Both the position numbers and the translations under genes were made by a program. The notes beneath the pieces are model-generated. The model saw only the letters and a list, made by a program, of their open reading frames with translations, did not search any database and had not been told where the DNA came from. A stretch of DNA of 64,000 bases from Labilithrix sp. Its GTDB lineage: Bacteria; Myxococcota; Polyangia; Polyangiales; Polyangiaceae. The stretch lies in assembly GCA_028287035.1 (NCBI GenBank), contig JAQBQL010000188.1, forward strand, positions 1 through 64,000, read 5' to 3'. Shown in pieces: positions 50,730-59,766 of the stretch; position 1 is the first letter of the stretch; each line of letters starts with the position of its first letter.

Positions 50730-52427
50730 ATGGCCATCTCGCCGCAGACGCGTGCGTTCCGCAAGCGTGGGGCGAACCGGTGGCGCTTCGTGCGCGCGTA
50801 CACGACCACGTTCCAGGTGATCTGGAGCTACCTGGCGCTGCTCTGGCTCGCGAAGCTGTTCGGGCGGGCCTACCGCGATCAGAACATCAAGCGGGTCCAC
50901 AAGCGGAACGCCGAGCGCGTCTACGGGACGATCCTCGAGCTGCAGGGCCTCTTCATCAAGGTCGGTCAGCTCCTCTCCATCATGGCGAACTTCCTCCCCG
51001 AGGAGTTCCGCCAGGAGCTCGAGGGCCTCCAGGACCAGGTCCCGCCGCGCGCGTTCGAGGAGATCGCGCCGCGCATCCAGGAGGAGCTCGGCGCCCCCGT
51101 CGACGATCTCTACGACGACTTCCACCGCGACCCGATCGCCAGCGCCTCGCTCGGCCAGGTGCACGCCGCGCGCACCAAGGAAGGGCGGCGTGTCGCGGTC
51201 AAGGTGCAGCACCAGGACATCGACGAGATCGTCAGGCTCGATCTCAAGACGATCCGTCGCATCATCGCGATCGTGCAGTGGTTCGTGCCCGTGAAGGGGC
51301 TCGATGCCTACTACCACCAGATCAAGGATCTTCTGCGGCAGGAGCTCGACTTCGTCGCCGAGGCGGACAACATCGAGAAGATCGCGCTGAACTTCGAGAA
51401 GGATCCGCGCGTCCACTTCCCGACGCCGCTGCGCGAGCTCTCGACGAGCCGCGTCCTCACGACGACCTTCGTGGAGGGGAAGAAGCTCACCGACATCGCC
51501 GGCCTCGACGCGATGGGCATCGACCGGAAGGAGCTCGCGAACCGCCTCGTTCGCGTCTACTGCCAGATGATCTTCGTCGACGGCATCTACCACGCCGATC
51601 CGCACCCCGGGAACATCCTGGTCCGGGCCGACGGTGACCTCGTGCTGCTCGACTTCGGGGCGGTCGCCGAGCTGTCGCAGCCGATGCGCGAGGGCATCCC
51701 CGAGTTCCTCGAGGGCGTCATCCGGCGCGACACCGATCGGCTCGTGAAGGCGCTGCGCAAGATGGGGTTCCTCTCGCGCACCAGCGACGAGGTGGTGAGC
51801 GAGAAGATCATCGAGTACTTCCACCAGCGCTTCCAGGAGGAGGTGAAGCTCGAGTCCTTCAACCTGAAGGACATCAAGATCGATCCGCAGCGCGGATTCG
51901 AGAACCTGCTCGACCTCCGCAAGATGAACGTCGGCCTCAAGGAGCTCTCCGACGCCTTCCACATCCCGCGTGACTGGGTGCTGCTCGAGCGCACCATCCT
52001 CCTCGTCTACGGCTGCTGCTCGATGCTCGACCCCGAGCTGAACCCGATGGGGATCATCCAGCCGTACCTGCAGGATTTCGTGCTCGGCAACCGGGACTGG
52101 CAGAAGGTCGCGATGGAGACGGTGCGCGACATGGCCCTCAAGGCGGTCACGCTGCCCGAGGACCTCCGGAAGTACCTGCAGCGAGCGACGCGCGGCGAGA
52201 TGGAGGTGCGCGTCCGCGGCGTGCAGGAGGGGGTGAGCACCCTCTACACCGTCGGCCGCCAGCTCATCTACACCGCGATCGGCATCGCCACGGGCTACGG
52301 GGCGCTCACGCTGCACATGCACGGCGAGGACGGGACCCCGACCCGGGTGCTCCTCGGCATCGCGTCGTTCGCGGGGCTCATGCTGCTCGTCTCGTCGGCC
52401 TTCGGGCGCCCGCGACGCCTGCGCTGA
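50730..52427 (+). CDS. ABC1/UbiB-family atypical kinase
   Basis: 565 aa. Family motifs: KxGQ element FIKVGQLLSIMANFLPEEF, Ala-rich loop ASASLGQVHAA, VAVKVQHQDID, QELDFVAEADN, catalytic DPHPGNILV and metal-binding LLDFGAVAEL. A hydrophobic segment near residues 28-42 and two near the C-terminus (YTAIGIATGYGALTL and LLGIASFAGLMLLVSSAF) fit the membrane-anchored group. ABC1/UbiB proteins are ATPases supporting ubiquinone biosynthesis or lipid handling; the second task is not settled. Confidence 0.9.
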   Translation: MAISPQTRAFRKRGANRWRFVRAYTTTFQVIWSYLALLWLAKLFGRAYRDQNIKRVHKRNAERVYGTILELQGLFIKVGQLLSIMANFLPEEFRQELEGLQDQVPPRAFEEIAPRIQEELGAPVDDLYDDFHRDPIASASLGQVHAARTKEGRRVAVKVQHQDIDEIVRLDLKTIRRIIAIVQWFVPVKGLDAYYHQIKDLLRQELDFVAEADNIEKIALNFEKDPRVHFPTPLRELSTSRVLTTTFVEGKKLTDIAGLDAMGIDRKELANRLVRVYCQMIFVDGIYHADPHPGNILVRADGDLVLLDFGAVAELSQPMREGIPEFLEGVIRRDTDRLVKALRKMGFLSRTSDEVVSEKIIEYFHQRFQEEVKLESFNLKDIKIDPQRGFENLLDLRKMNVGLKELSDAFHIPRDWVLLERTILLVYGCCSMLDPELNPMGIIQPYLQDFVLGNRDWQKVAMETVRDMALKAVTLPEDLRKYLQRATRGEMEVRVRGVQEGVSTLYTVGRQLIYTAIGIATGYGALTLHMHGEDGTPTRVLLGIASFAGLMLLVSSAFGRPRRLR

Positions 52428-52455
52428 ATCTGGCTAAGCTGCGGCGCGGGACGCC

Positions 52456-54066
52456 GTGAGAGACCGACGACAGACCTTCGCCGAGCTCGACGCCTTGCTC
52501 GCGGCGCAGGGGCGGGACGATCTGCGCGCCGAGCTCGGGCAGGTGGTGGCCGACCTCGAACGCACCGCCCCGCGCACCACGCTTGCCGACGCGACCCGCG
52601 CGATGCTGGAGAACGAGGACACCTACCGGCTCGTCTTCTCGCACGAGATGGACGCGATGAGCCTCTTCACCGCGGACACCGGCGCCTTCTGCGACGTCAA
52701 CGAGGCCTGGGAGCGCCTCTACGGGTACAGCCACGACGAGGCGCTCTCGATGACCGTGGCCGACGTCAGCGCCGAGCCCGCCCGCAGCATGCAGGCGGTT
52801 CGCGAGGTGGGACGCGGGGCGGCCTCGCGGGTCGACGTCCGCTGGCATCGCGCGAAGGACGGCACGCGGTTCCCCGTGGAGCTCACGTGCGGCCGGCTGC
52901 GCCTCGGCGGGCGTGACCTCGTCTACGCGGCGATGCGCGACGTGCGCGAGCGTCAGGAGGCGCACGAGAAGCTGGCCCGATCGGAGGCGCGGTTCCGCGC
53001 GGTGATCGAGACGATGCCCGACGGCGCGCTCGTGCACCGCGACGGGCGCATCGTCTACGTGACGCCCGCCGCGCTCCGGCTGCTGGGGCACGAGAGCGAC
53101 GCCGAGCTCCTCGGGACGCAGGTGGTGGACGTCGTGCACCCGGAGGACCGCGCCCTCGTGCGGGGCCGGATGGAGGTGATGGCCACGGTCGGTGGTGCCG
53201 TGCCCGTGGTCGAGCAGCGCCTGCTCCGCCGCGACGGGACGATGGTGACGGCCGAGGTCTCGGGCCTGGCGACGGTCTTCGACGGCGAGCCGGCGGTGCT
53301 GGTCGTCGCGCGGGACATCACCGCGCGCAAGGAATACGAGGCGCAGCTCGTCATGAACGACCGGCTCGCCTCGCTCGGCCGGCTCGCCGCGTCGGTGGGG
53401 CACGAGCTGAACAACCCGCTCGCCTACGTCCTCGGCAACCTCACCATGATGCAGCGCGAGCTCGCCGCCGCCGTCGAGCTGCCGAAGCCGCGCGCCGACC
53501 GGTTCGGCAAGTATCTCCAGGTCGTCGCGGAAGGCGCTCGCCGCATGCGCGACATCGTCAACGACCTGAAGACGCTCGCCCGCGGCGACGCGGAGACCTC
53601 GTCGCCCGTCGACCTCTCGCAGCTGCTCGACGTCTGCGCGAACATGGCCGACCACGAGCTCCGCCAGCGCGCCCGCCTCGTGAAGGAGTATCGCGAGCGC
53701 GTCCAGCTGATGGGGAACGAGACGCGCCTCGGTCAGGTGTTCCTGAACCTGCTCGTGAACGCCGCGCAGTCGATCCCGCCCGGCGAGGCGCGAGCTCACG
53801 AGGTCCGCATCGTGCTCTTCACCGAGGACGGGCGCGCGGTGATCGAGGTCCGCGACACGGGGGTGGGGATCCCGCCGGCGATCCGCGAGCGGATCTTCGA
53901 GCCGTTCTTCACGACGAAGGCCGGGACGGGGACCGGTCTCGGCCTCGCCATCTCGCACCGCATCGTGACGTCCGCGGGCGGGACGCTCACCTGCGAGCCT
54001 GGTGAGGGCGGGCGCGGCACGACGTTCCGGGTGACGCTCGGGGGCGCGTACTCGGACCGGACCTGA
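52456..54066 (+). CDS. PAS-PAS sensor histidine kinase
   Basis: 536 aa, GTG start. Two PAS domains: about 58-180 (YRLVFSHEMDAMSLFTADTG) and about 180-300 (FRAVIETMPDGALVHRDGRI, VVARDITARKEYEAQ). HisKA follows with H-box ASVGHELNNPLAYVLGNL (about 315), then HATPase: N-box FLNLLVNAAQSIPPGEAR, G1 DTGVGIPP, F-box IFEPFFTTKAGTGTGLGLAI. No membrane segment, so soluble. No response regulator is adjacent, as is common for orphan kinases in myxobacteria. Confidence 0.92.
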   Translation: MRDRRQTFAELDALLAAQGRDDLRAELGQVVADLERTAPRTTLADATRAMLENEDTYRLVFSHEMDAMSLFTADTGAFCDVNEAWERLYGYSHDEALSMTVADVSAEPARSMQAVREVGRGAASRVDVRWHRAKDGTRFPVELTCGRLRLGGRDLVYAAMRDVRERQEAHEKLARSEARFRAVIETMPDGALVHRDGRIVYVTPAALRLLGHESDAELLGTQVVDVVHPEDRALVRGRMEVMATVGGAVPVVEQRLLRRDGTMVTAEVSGLATVFDGEPAVLVVARDITARKEYEAQLVMNDRLASLGRLAASVGHELNNPLAYVLGNLTMMQRELAAAVELPKPRADRFGKYLQVVAEGARRMRDIVNDLKTLARGDAETSSPVDLSQLLDVCANMADHELRQRARLVKEYRERVQLMGNETRLGQVFLNLLVNAAQSIPPGEARAHEVRIVLFTEDGRAVIEVRDTGVGIPPAIRERIFEPFFTTKAGTGTGLGLAISHRIVTSAGGTLTCEPGEGGRGTTFRVTLGGAYSDRT

Positions 54067-54099
54067 GCGGAGGCGCGCCGCCCAGGTTAGGATGGCCGC

Positions 54100-55581
54100 A
54101 TGGCGAAGCATCTGCTCGCGATCGATCAAGGCACCACCGGGACCACGGCGCTGGTCGTCACGCTCGAGGGCGAGACGCTCGGGAAGAAGGGCGTCGAGTT
54201 CCCGCAGCATTTCCCGAAGCCCGGCTGGGTCGAGCACGATCCCGAGGAGATCTGGACGAGCGTCGGCGCGGCGGTGGGCGGCGCGATCGCCGAGGCGGGC
54301 ATCGACGCGTCCGAGATCGCCGCGATCGGGATCACGAACCAGCGCGAGACGACGCTCGTGTGGGACCGCCGGACCGGCCGGGCCATCCACCACGCGATCG
54401 TCTGGCAGGACCGGCGCACCTCGCCCGTGTGCGACGCGCTCAAGGCGGAGGGCGCCGAGCCCACGGTTCGCGCGCGCACCGGGCTCGTCGTCGACGCGTA
54501 CTTCTCGGGGACGAAGATCGCGTGGCTCCTCGACAACGTCGGTGGCGCACGGGCGCGCGCCGATCGCGGGGAGCTCGCGTTCGGCACCATCGACACCTTC
54601 CTCGTCCACCGCCTGACCGGCGGCGCGGTGCACGCGACCGACGTGACGAACGCCTCGCGCACGCTGCTCATGGACCTCGGCGCCCTCACCTGGGACGACG
54701 AGATGCTCGCCCTGTTCCGCGTTCCGCGCAGCGTGCTCCCCAGCATCGTTCCGAGCGCGGGCCTCATCGGGACCACCAAGGGCGCGGGTTTCCTTCCCGA
54801 CGGCATCCCCATCACGGGCATCGCCGGCGACCAGCAGGCCGCGCTCTTCGGCCAGGCCTGCTTCGCGGAGGGCGACGCGAAGTGCACGTACGGGACGGGC
54901 GCCTTCGCGCTCATGAACGTCGGCGACAAACCCACCATGAGCAAGCACGGGCTCGTCAGCACGGTCGCCTGGCAGATCGCCGGCCGCACGACCTACGCGC
55001 TCGAGGGCAGCGCCTTCATCGCCGGCGCGGCGGTGCAGTGGCTGCGCGACGGTCTCGGTCTCATCCGCACCGCGGCCGACATCGAGCCGCTCGCGCGCCA
55101 GTGCGCGTCGACCGAAGGCGTCGCCTTCGTACCCGCGCTCGCGGGCCTCGGCGCCCCGTACTGGGATCCCGACGCGCGCGGCACGATCACCGGCATCACG
55201 CGCGGGACGACCGCCGCCCATCTGGCGCGTGCCACGCTCGAGGGCATCGCGTTCCAGGTCTGGGACCTCGTGCACGCGATGACTGCCGACGCCGGGCGCC
55301 CCATCAACGTCATGAAGATCGACGGCGGCGCCTCGAGGAACGACCTGCTCGCGCAGTTCCAGGCGGACGTGGCCGCCGTCGAGGTGCTGCGGCCGGTCGA
55401 GGTGGAGTCGACGGGACGCGGCGCGGCGATGCTCGCGGGGGTCGGCGCCGGCCTGTCGGACCTCGGGGCCGCCGCCCGGATGGTGAAGCTCGACCGCGGC
55501 TTCAAGCCGGCGATCGGGGCCGCGGAACGAACCGCCCATCTCGAACGCTGGAAAGCGGCGGTGGCGCGCGCTCGCTCCTGA
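54100..55581 (+). CDS. glpK: Glycerol kinase
   Basis: 493 aa, the usual GlpK length. FGGY-family start [16 protein letters not shown]; substrate-loop [20 protein letters not shown] and [67 protein letters not shown]-terminal signature [20 protein letters not shown]. It phosphorylates glycerol to glycerol-3-phosphate with ATP. The gene stands without glpF or glpD in the window. Confidence 0.95.
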   Translation: MAKHLLAIDQGTTGTTALVVTLEGETLGKKGVEFPQHFPKPGWVEHDPEEIWTSVGAAVGGAIAEAGIDASEIAAIGITNQRETTLVWDRRTGRAIHHAIVWQDRRTSPVCDALKAEGAEPTVRARTGLVVDAYFSGTKIAWLLDNVGGARARADRGELAFGTIDTFLVHRLTGGAVHATDVTNASRTLLMDLGALTWDDEMLALFRVPRSVLPSIVPSAGLIGTTKGAGFLPDGIPITGIAGDQQAALFGQACFAEGDAKCTYGTGAFALMNVGDKPTMSKHGLVSTVAWQIAGRTTYALEGSAFIAGAAVQWLRDGLGLIRTAADIEPLARQCASTEGVAFVPALAGLGAPYWDPDARGTITGITRGTTAAHLARATLEGIAFQVWDLVHAMTADAGRPINVMKIDGGASRNDLLAQFQADVAAVEVLRPVEVESTGRGAAMLAGVGAGLSDLGAAARMVKLDRGFKPAIGAAERTAHLERWKAAVARARS

Positions 55582-55793
55582 CGCCCCGGACCCCTCGGTC
55601 CCGGCGGCGGCATCTCACGGGGAGCGGATGTGTGCGGCGTAGCCGCGCTTCCGTGTTCGTCCCCGGCGTGCGAACCTTCGGGTTCCTCTTTGCTTTTCCT
55701 TGTGTGACCGGTCGTCCAGCCCACGCCCGAGCATGCTGCTTCTTCTCATTTCCGACAGCCCGCCACGCTTGCCTTCGAAGGGAGAAACACAAC

Positions 55794-56639
55794 ATGTCTG
55801 AGGTCCGTCCCCCGGGGGACGCATTGCCCGCGCCGCGTCCCGGTGTGCCTGTCCGCGACGTTCCCGTGGACTGGGAAGCGCTCGAGGATGCGTTCGAGAA
55901 CAACGCTCCCGAGGTCCATAGCTACCTCCACCTCACCACCGGCGAGGTCCTGCGCGTGGTCGACGGCGTCGCCGATCCTCAGATGCACTCCCGCATCAGC
56001 TCGGACCCGAACTACCTCCGGATCGACCCGGTCTCGTCGCGTGAGCAGTACCGCTGGATGGAGCGCTTCATCCCGATGGTGGACGAGGGCGAGCTCAAGA
56101 CGAAGCTCTCCCAGGCCATCGACGGCAAGGGCGCATTCCGGCGCTTCAAGGACGTCCTCATGTCCTTCGCCGCCGATCGCGAGCGGTGGTTCACGTTCCG
56201 CAGCGAGCGGCTCCGCACGTTCATGGAGGCTTGGCTCAGCGCGCACGCCATCAAGGCCGTGCCGCGGCCGACCTGGGGTGACGGCGCTGCATCCGCGGAG
56301 GACGCGTCCCCCGACAGCCTGGTCCCGCTCAGCTCGCCCTCGCTCGACGGTGACGCGCCCAAGAGCCAGAGCGGTCGCCGGCAGCGCAACGCCGACAGCC
56401 TCCGGGTCTCGCTGAAGGAGCTCGGCGACGCGCTGGGACCGCGCGAGCTCGATCTCCTGGTTTCCTTCGCGGAGTTCCTGAAGGCGCGCCGCGCCGCCCG
56501 CGGGTTCGCGCACCACCACGAGCACATGCTCCAGGAGCGCGAGGCGGTCGCCACCTCGCAGCGCGGGTCGCGCATCAGCGAGACCAACGTGAAGACCGAC
56601 AGCACGCCCGACGAGACCCAGGGCAGCGGAACGTCGTGA
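55794..56639 (+). CDS. UPF0158 family protein
   Basis: 281 aa; ATG 55794 follows AAGGGAGA. Residues about 23-160 match UPF0158: VDWEALEDAFENNAPEVHSY, LHLTTGEVL, YLRIDPVSSREQYRWMERFI, FRRFKDVL and RWFTFRSERLRTFMEAWLSA. The remaining 120 residues are a Ser/Asp-rich linker and a helical tail (LDLLVSFAEFLKARRAARGF). Cytoplasmic, function unknown. It is the first gene of a run in which each following gene overlaps the previous stop. The 212-nt gap before it probably holds the promoter. Confidence 0.85.
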   Translation: MSEVRPPGDALPAPRPGVPVRDVPVDWEALEDAFENNAPEVHSYLHLTTGEVLRVVDGVADPQMHSRISSDPNYLRIDPVSSREQYRWMERFIPMVDEGELKTKLSQAIDGKGAFRRFKDVLMSFAADRERWFTFRSERLRTFMEAWLSAHAIKAVPRPTWGDGAASAEDASPDSLVPLSSPSLDGDAPKSQSGRRQRNADSLRVSLKELGDALGPRELDLLVSFAEFLKARRAARGFAHHHEHMLQEREAVATSQRGSRISETNVKTDSTPDETQGSGTS

Positions 56640-57379
56640 AACGGCCGGCCCTCGGGCTGCTCGTCTCGTCGCTGCTCGTCACCGCCCTCGCGCTCACCGT
56701 CTCTCCGCCTGCCGCTGCCGACGGGGTGGTGGCGGACCGGGTGGCGGTGCGCTTCGTCGCCCCCGAGACGGGCGGCGCGGCGCGTCCGCGCTTCCTGACC
56801 GAACGTCAGCTCGGATTCTTCACGCGGGTCGAGGCGCTCAGCGACGGCGTGCCGCTCGAGGTGGACGCGTACCCGGAGCGCTCGCTGCGGACCGCGGTGG
56901 ATCGCCTCGTTGCGCGCGCGATGCTGGCCGCGCTGCTGGTGCAATCCGGGACGGAGCCGAACGATCTGCCGCGTCTCACCACAGACGCGCGCGCCGAGCT
57001 CGCCGACCGGCTCGGGGGCAACGCGGTGCTCGACGATGCGCTGCAGCGCGAAGGCATCGACGAGGCGGAGCTGGCGGCGTTTCTTCGCGATCAGGTGCGG
57101 GCCCTCTGGTACGTGGACAAGACGGTGCAGCCGATCCTGGCGGTCACCGAGGATTCTTTGCGTGAAGCCTTCCGCTCCACCGTCCACCCCTACCGCACCA
57201 TGAAGTACGAAGACGCTCGCCTCCGGTTCCGGCGGTGGCTCGCGGCGACCCGCCTGCGCGCCGCCGAGCTCGAGTTCCTCCAGAGCGCGCGCGCGCGCAT
57301 CACGATCGCGAGCGTGCTCGTGCCGGTGCCGCCGCCCAGCGGGGCGTCCGGGCTCCGCCCGAACGAGGCGGGGCGATGA
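56636..57379 (+). CDS. Exported hypothetical protein
   Basis: 247 aa; GTG at 56636 overlaps the previous stop (GTGA). Signal peptide of about 28 residues (LLVSSLLVTALALTVSPPAA ADG). The mature part is mostly helical: FLTERQLGFFTRVEALS, LVARAMLAALLVQSG, LADRLGGNAVLDDALQREGI and FLRDQVRALWYVDKTVQPIL with EDSLREAF. The latter resembles the chaperone part of SurA-type proteins (D-x-x-L-x-x-x-F before a helical pair), but there is no isomerase domain. Periplasmic folding helper is a reasonable but weak guess. Confidence 0.65.
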   Translation: MKRPALGLLVSSLLVTALALTVSPPAAADGVVADRVAVRFVAPETGGAARPRFLTERQLGFFTRVEALSDGVPLEVDAYPERSLRTAVDRLVARAMLAALLVQSGTEPNDLPRLTTDARAELADRLGGNAVLDDALQREGIDEAELAAFLRDQVRALWYVDKTVQPILAVTEDSLREAFRSTVHPYRTMKYEDARLRFRRWLAATRLRAAELEFLQSARARITIASVLVPVPPPSGASGLRPNEAGR

Positions 57380-58383
57380 GCGGCGGACCGGACACCCGCA
57401 AGGTGGTCATCGCGGCGCTCGCCGGTAATCTCGCCATCGCCACGTGCAAGTTCGGCGCGGCCTTCCTCTCCGGTTCGAGCGCGACGCTCGCCGAGGCCGT
57501 GCACTCGCTCGCGGACACCGGAAACCAGGGCCTCCTCCTCGTCGGCATGCGCCTCGCGATGCGTCCGCCGGATGATCGCTTTCCGTTCGGCCGCTCGGGC
57601 GAGAAGTACTTCTGGCCGTTCGTGGTCGCGCTGATGCTCTTCTCGGTCGGCGGCGCCTTCGCGGTCTTCGACGGCATCCAGCACGTCATGCATCCGAGCA
57701 CCGGCGAGCACGGCTCGCGCTTCTGGAGCTACGGCGTGCTCGGGATCTCGCTGGTGTTCGAGGCCATGAGCTTCCGCGTCGCGTGGGGGGAGTTCAAGGT
57801 GCTCGCCAAGGGCAAGCCGTGGCTCCAGGCGGTGCGCGAGGCGCGTGACCCGACCATCCCGCTGGTGCTCGCCGAGGACACGACCGCGCTGATCGGCCTC
57901 GTCATCGCCTTCACGGCGGTGCTCGTCAGCCATCTCACCGGGCAGGCTGTCTGGGACCCGGTGGGCAGCATCATGATCGGTCTGCTCCTCGCGAGCGTCG
58001 CCGTCGCGCTCGCGCGCATCACCCACGTGCTGCTGGTCGGCGCGAGCGCCGATCCCGAGGAGCAGGGCCACGCGCTCGTCCTCGCCGAGGGGGTCGAGGG
58101 CATCGACAAGGTCACGCAGATCCTGACGTTCCACGTCGGGCCGGACGTGGTCATCCTCGCGATGAAGGTCGCGTTCCACAAGACGCTCACCGTCGAAGCC
58201 ATCGAGGAGTGCATCAACGAGGCGGAGCGGCGCATCCGCAAGGAGCTGCCGCTGATGCGCAAGATCTTCATCGAGGTCGACGCGCACGGTGACGGCCGGG
58301 GCCTCGAGCGGGCCCGCCAGGCGTGGGCCGCGCGGCTGCCCCGGGCGCTGTCCGTCGAGACGCCGGCCGAGGCCGTTCCGTGA
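57376..58383 (+). CDS. Cation diffusion facilitator (CDF) family transporter
   Basis: 335 aa; ATG at 57376 overlaps the previous stop. Membrane part at residues about 8-220 with the CDF signature: GNLAIATCKFGAAFLSGSSA, AEAVHSLADTGNQGLLLVGM (H-S-x-A-D metal site) and PFGRSGEKYFWPFVVALML, then PLVLAEDTTALIGLVIAF with the second metal pair replaced by EDTTAL. The C-terminal cytoplasmic domain runs from about 240 (HVGPDVVILAMKVAFHKTLT). It exports divalent metals such as Zn2+, Mn2+ or Fe2+. Confidence 0.9.
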   Translation: MSGGPDTRKVVIAALAGNLAIATCKFGAAFLSGSSATLAEAVHSLADTGNQGLLLVGMRLAMRPPDDRFPFGRSGEKYFWPFVVALMLFSVGGAFAVFDGIQHVMHPSTGEHGSRFWSYGVLGISLVFEAMSFRVAWGEFKVLAKGKPWLQAVREARDPTIPLVLAEDTTALIGLVIAFTAVLVSHLTGQAVWDPVGSIMIGLLLASVAVALARITHVLLVGASADPEEQGHALVLAEGVEGIDKVTQILTFHVGPDVVILAMKVAFHKTLTVEAIEECINEAERRIRKELPLMRKIFIEVDAHGDGRGLERARQAWAARLPRALSVETPAEAVP

Positions 58384-59411
58384 GAGCGCTCGGCCCGCGC
58401 ACGTGGGCCGTGATCCTCGTCGTCCTCGCGGCGGCAGCCACGTTCGTGCCGGCCCGCTCGCACGCGCTCGCCCCGAAGCACGCGGCGGCTCCGAAGGCGC
58501 GCATCGGGCTCGTGTTCGACGTCGGCGGTCGGGGCGACAAGAGCTTCAACGACGCGGCGTACCTCGGGGTCTCGCGCGCCGAGCAGGAGCTGGGGGTCGA
58601 GGCGAGCTACCTCGAGCCCGCGAGCACCGAGGACCGCGAGGCCGCGCTCCGTCTCTTCGCGGCGCGCGGCTTCGACCTCGTCATCGGCGTCGGCTTCATC
58701 TTCTCGAGCGACATCGACGCGGTCGCGCACGCCTATCCCGCGACCCGCTTCGCGGGGGTCGACTACGCGCCCGGCCCGGCCGGGATCCCGCCCAACGTGG
58801 CGGCGCTCGCCTTCCGCGAGGAGGAGGGCTCGTTCCTGGTCGGCGCCGTCGCCGGGCTCATGTCGAAGACGCACCACGTGGGCTTCGTCGGCGGCATGAG
58901 CGGGCCGCTCATCCGGAAGTTCGAGGTCGGCTACGTCCAGGGCGTGAAGGCGGCCTGTCCCGAGTGCCAGGTGCATTCGGCGTATGCGGGGCCCACGCCC
59001 GATGCGTTCCGGGATCCGGCCAAGGGCAAGGCGCTCGCGAACGCCCAGATCGCCGCCGGCGCCGACGTGCTCTATCACGCGTCCGGCGCCACCGGGCACG
59101 GGGTGTTCGAGGCGGCCCGTGACGCGCACGCGCTCGCGATCGGGGTCGACGCCGACCAGCACGACGAGATGCCCGACACGGTGGTGACGAGCATGATCAA
59201 GCGCGGGGACGTCGCCGTGTTCGACATCGTTAAGGCGGTGGTCGACGGCGGGTTCCACGGCGGGATGAACGTCTTCGGCCTCGCCGAGGCGGGCGTCGAC
59301 TACGTCCACGAGGGACCGCACGCCGAGCGGCTACCGCCCGAGGTGAAGGACCGCGTCGCGGCGTTCCGCGCCGACATCACCGCCCGGCGCGTGGTCGTCG
59401 CCAGTCACTGA
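58380..59411 (+). CDS. BMP-family (PnrA-like) substrate-binding protein
   Basis: 343 aa; GTG at 58380 overlaps the previous stop (GTGA). Signal peptide of about 28 residues (AVILVVLAAAATFVPARSHA). The BMP family fold is clear: IGLVFDVGGRGDKSFNDAAY at the start of the mature protein, DLVIGVGFIFSSDIDAVA, VAALAFREEEGSFLVGAVAG, VGFVGGMSGPLIRKFEVGYV, ADVLYHASGATGHGVFEAAR and IGVDADQHD. Such proteins bind nucleosides for ABC importers. No ABC transporter genes are present around it. There is no lipobox. Confidence 0.9.
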   Translation: MRALGPRTWAVILVVLAAAATFVPARSHALAPKHAAAPKARIGLVFDVGGRGDKSFNDAAYLGVSRAEQELGVEASYLEPASTEDREAALRLFAARGFDLVIGVGFIFSSDIDAVAHAYPATRFAGVDYAPGPAGIPPNVAALAFREEEGSFLVGAVAGLMSKTHHVGFVGGMSGPLIRKFEVGYVQGVKAACPECQVHSAYAGPTPDAFRDPAKGKALANAQIAAGADVLYHASGATGHGVFEAARDAHALAIGVDADQHDEMPDTVVTSMIKRGDVAVFDIVKAVVDGGFHGGMNVFGLAEAGVDYVHEGPHAERLPPEVKDRVAAFRADITARRVVVASH

Positions 59412-59686
59412 GCGGGCAGGGGGCCGCGCGCCACGTCGCGCGTCGCGACCGCCGCCTCGTCGACCGCCGCGAGGATCTTCCGCGCGCGATCGAGGAACAC
59501 CTCGCCGGCCGGCAGGAGCTGCATGCCGCGCGGGGTGCGCACGAAGAGCGGCGAGCCGAGCTCGTCCTCGAGGCTGCGGATCTGGCGGCTCACCGGGGGC
59601 TGCGCGATGCGGAGGCGGAGGGCCGCGCGGCCGACGTTGCCCTCCTCGGCGACGGCGACGAAGTAGCGGATCTGGGAGAGGCTCAT
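59405..59686 (-). CDS. Truncated LysR-type regulator (HTH domain only)
   Basis: 93 aa: MSLSQIRYFVAVAEEGNVGR, AALRLRIAQPPVSRQIRSLE, DELGSPLFVRTPRGMQLLPA, then a linker helix and stop. This is a complete LysR winged-helix DNA-binding domain, but the effector-binding domain of about 200 residues is missing. The stop overlaps the convergent BMP gene by 7 nt, so the end may have been lost when the genes came together. It could still bind DNA as a dimer through the linker helix. It is divergent from map across 80 nt that hold a strong palindrome. Confidence 0.8.
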   Translation of the reverse strand: MSLSQIRYFVAVAEEGNVGRAALRLRIAQPPVSRQIRSLEDELGSPLFVRTPRGMQLLPAGEVFLDRARKILAAVDEAAVATRDVARGPLPAQ

Positions 59687-59717
59687 CCGGCCCTCCCAGC
59701 CTAGCGCACCGGAGCCA

Positions 59718-59737
59718 GATCCAAACGGTATTGGATC
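59718..59737. promoter_or_regulatory. Palindrome in the lysR-fragment / map divergent region
   Basis: GATCCAA, 6-nt spacer ACGGTA, TTGGATC: perfect 7-bp arms. It lies 31 nt from the LysR fragment's start and 29 nt from the map start. This is a good candidate operator for the LysR-like protein, controlling itself, map or both. Confidence 0.55.
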
Positions 59738-59766
59738 CGCGAGGCCGCCGCCCGCAGGCTGCGCGC

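Noticed and set aside
52378..55539. Very long open frame on the minus strand (over 1000 codons)
   Set aside because: It lies opposite the PAS kinase and glycerol kinase genes, has the Arg/Glu/His/Asp-rich composition typical of antisense frames in GC-rich DNA and shows no domain.
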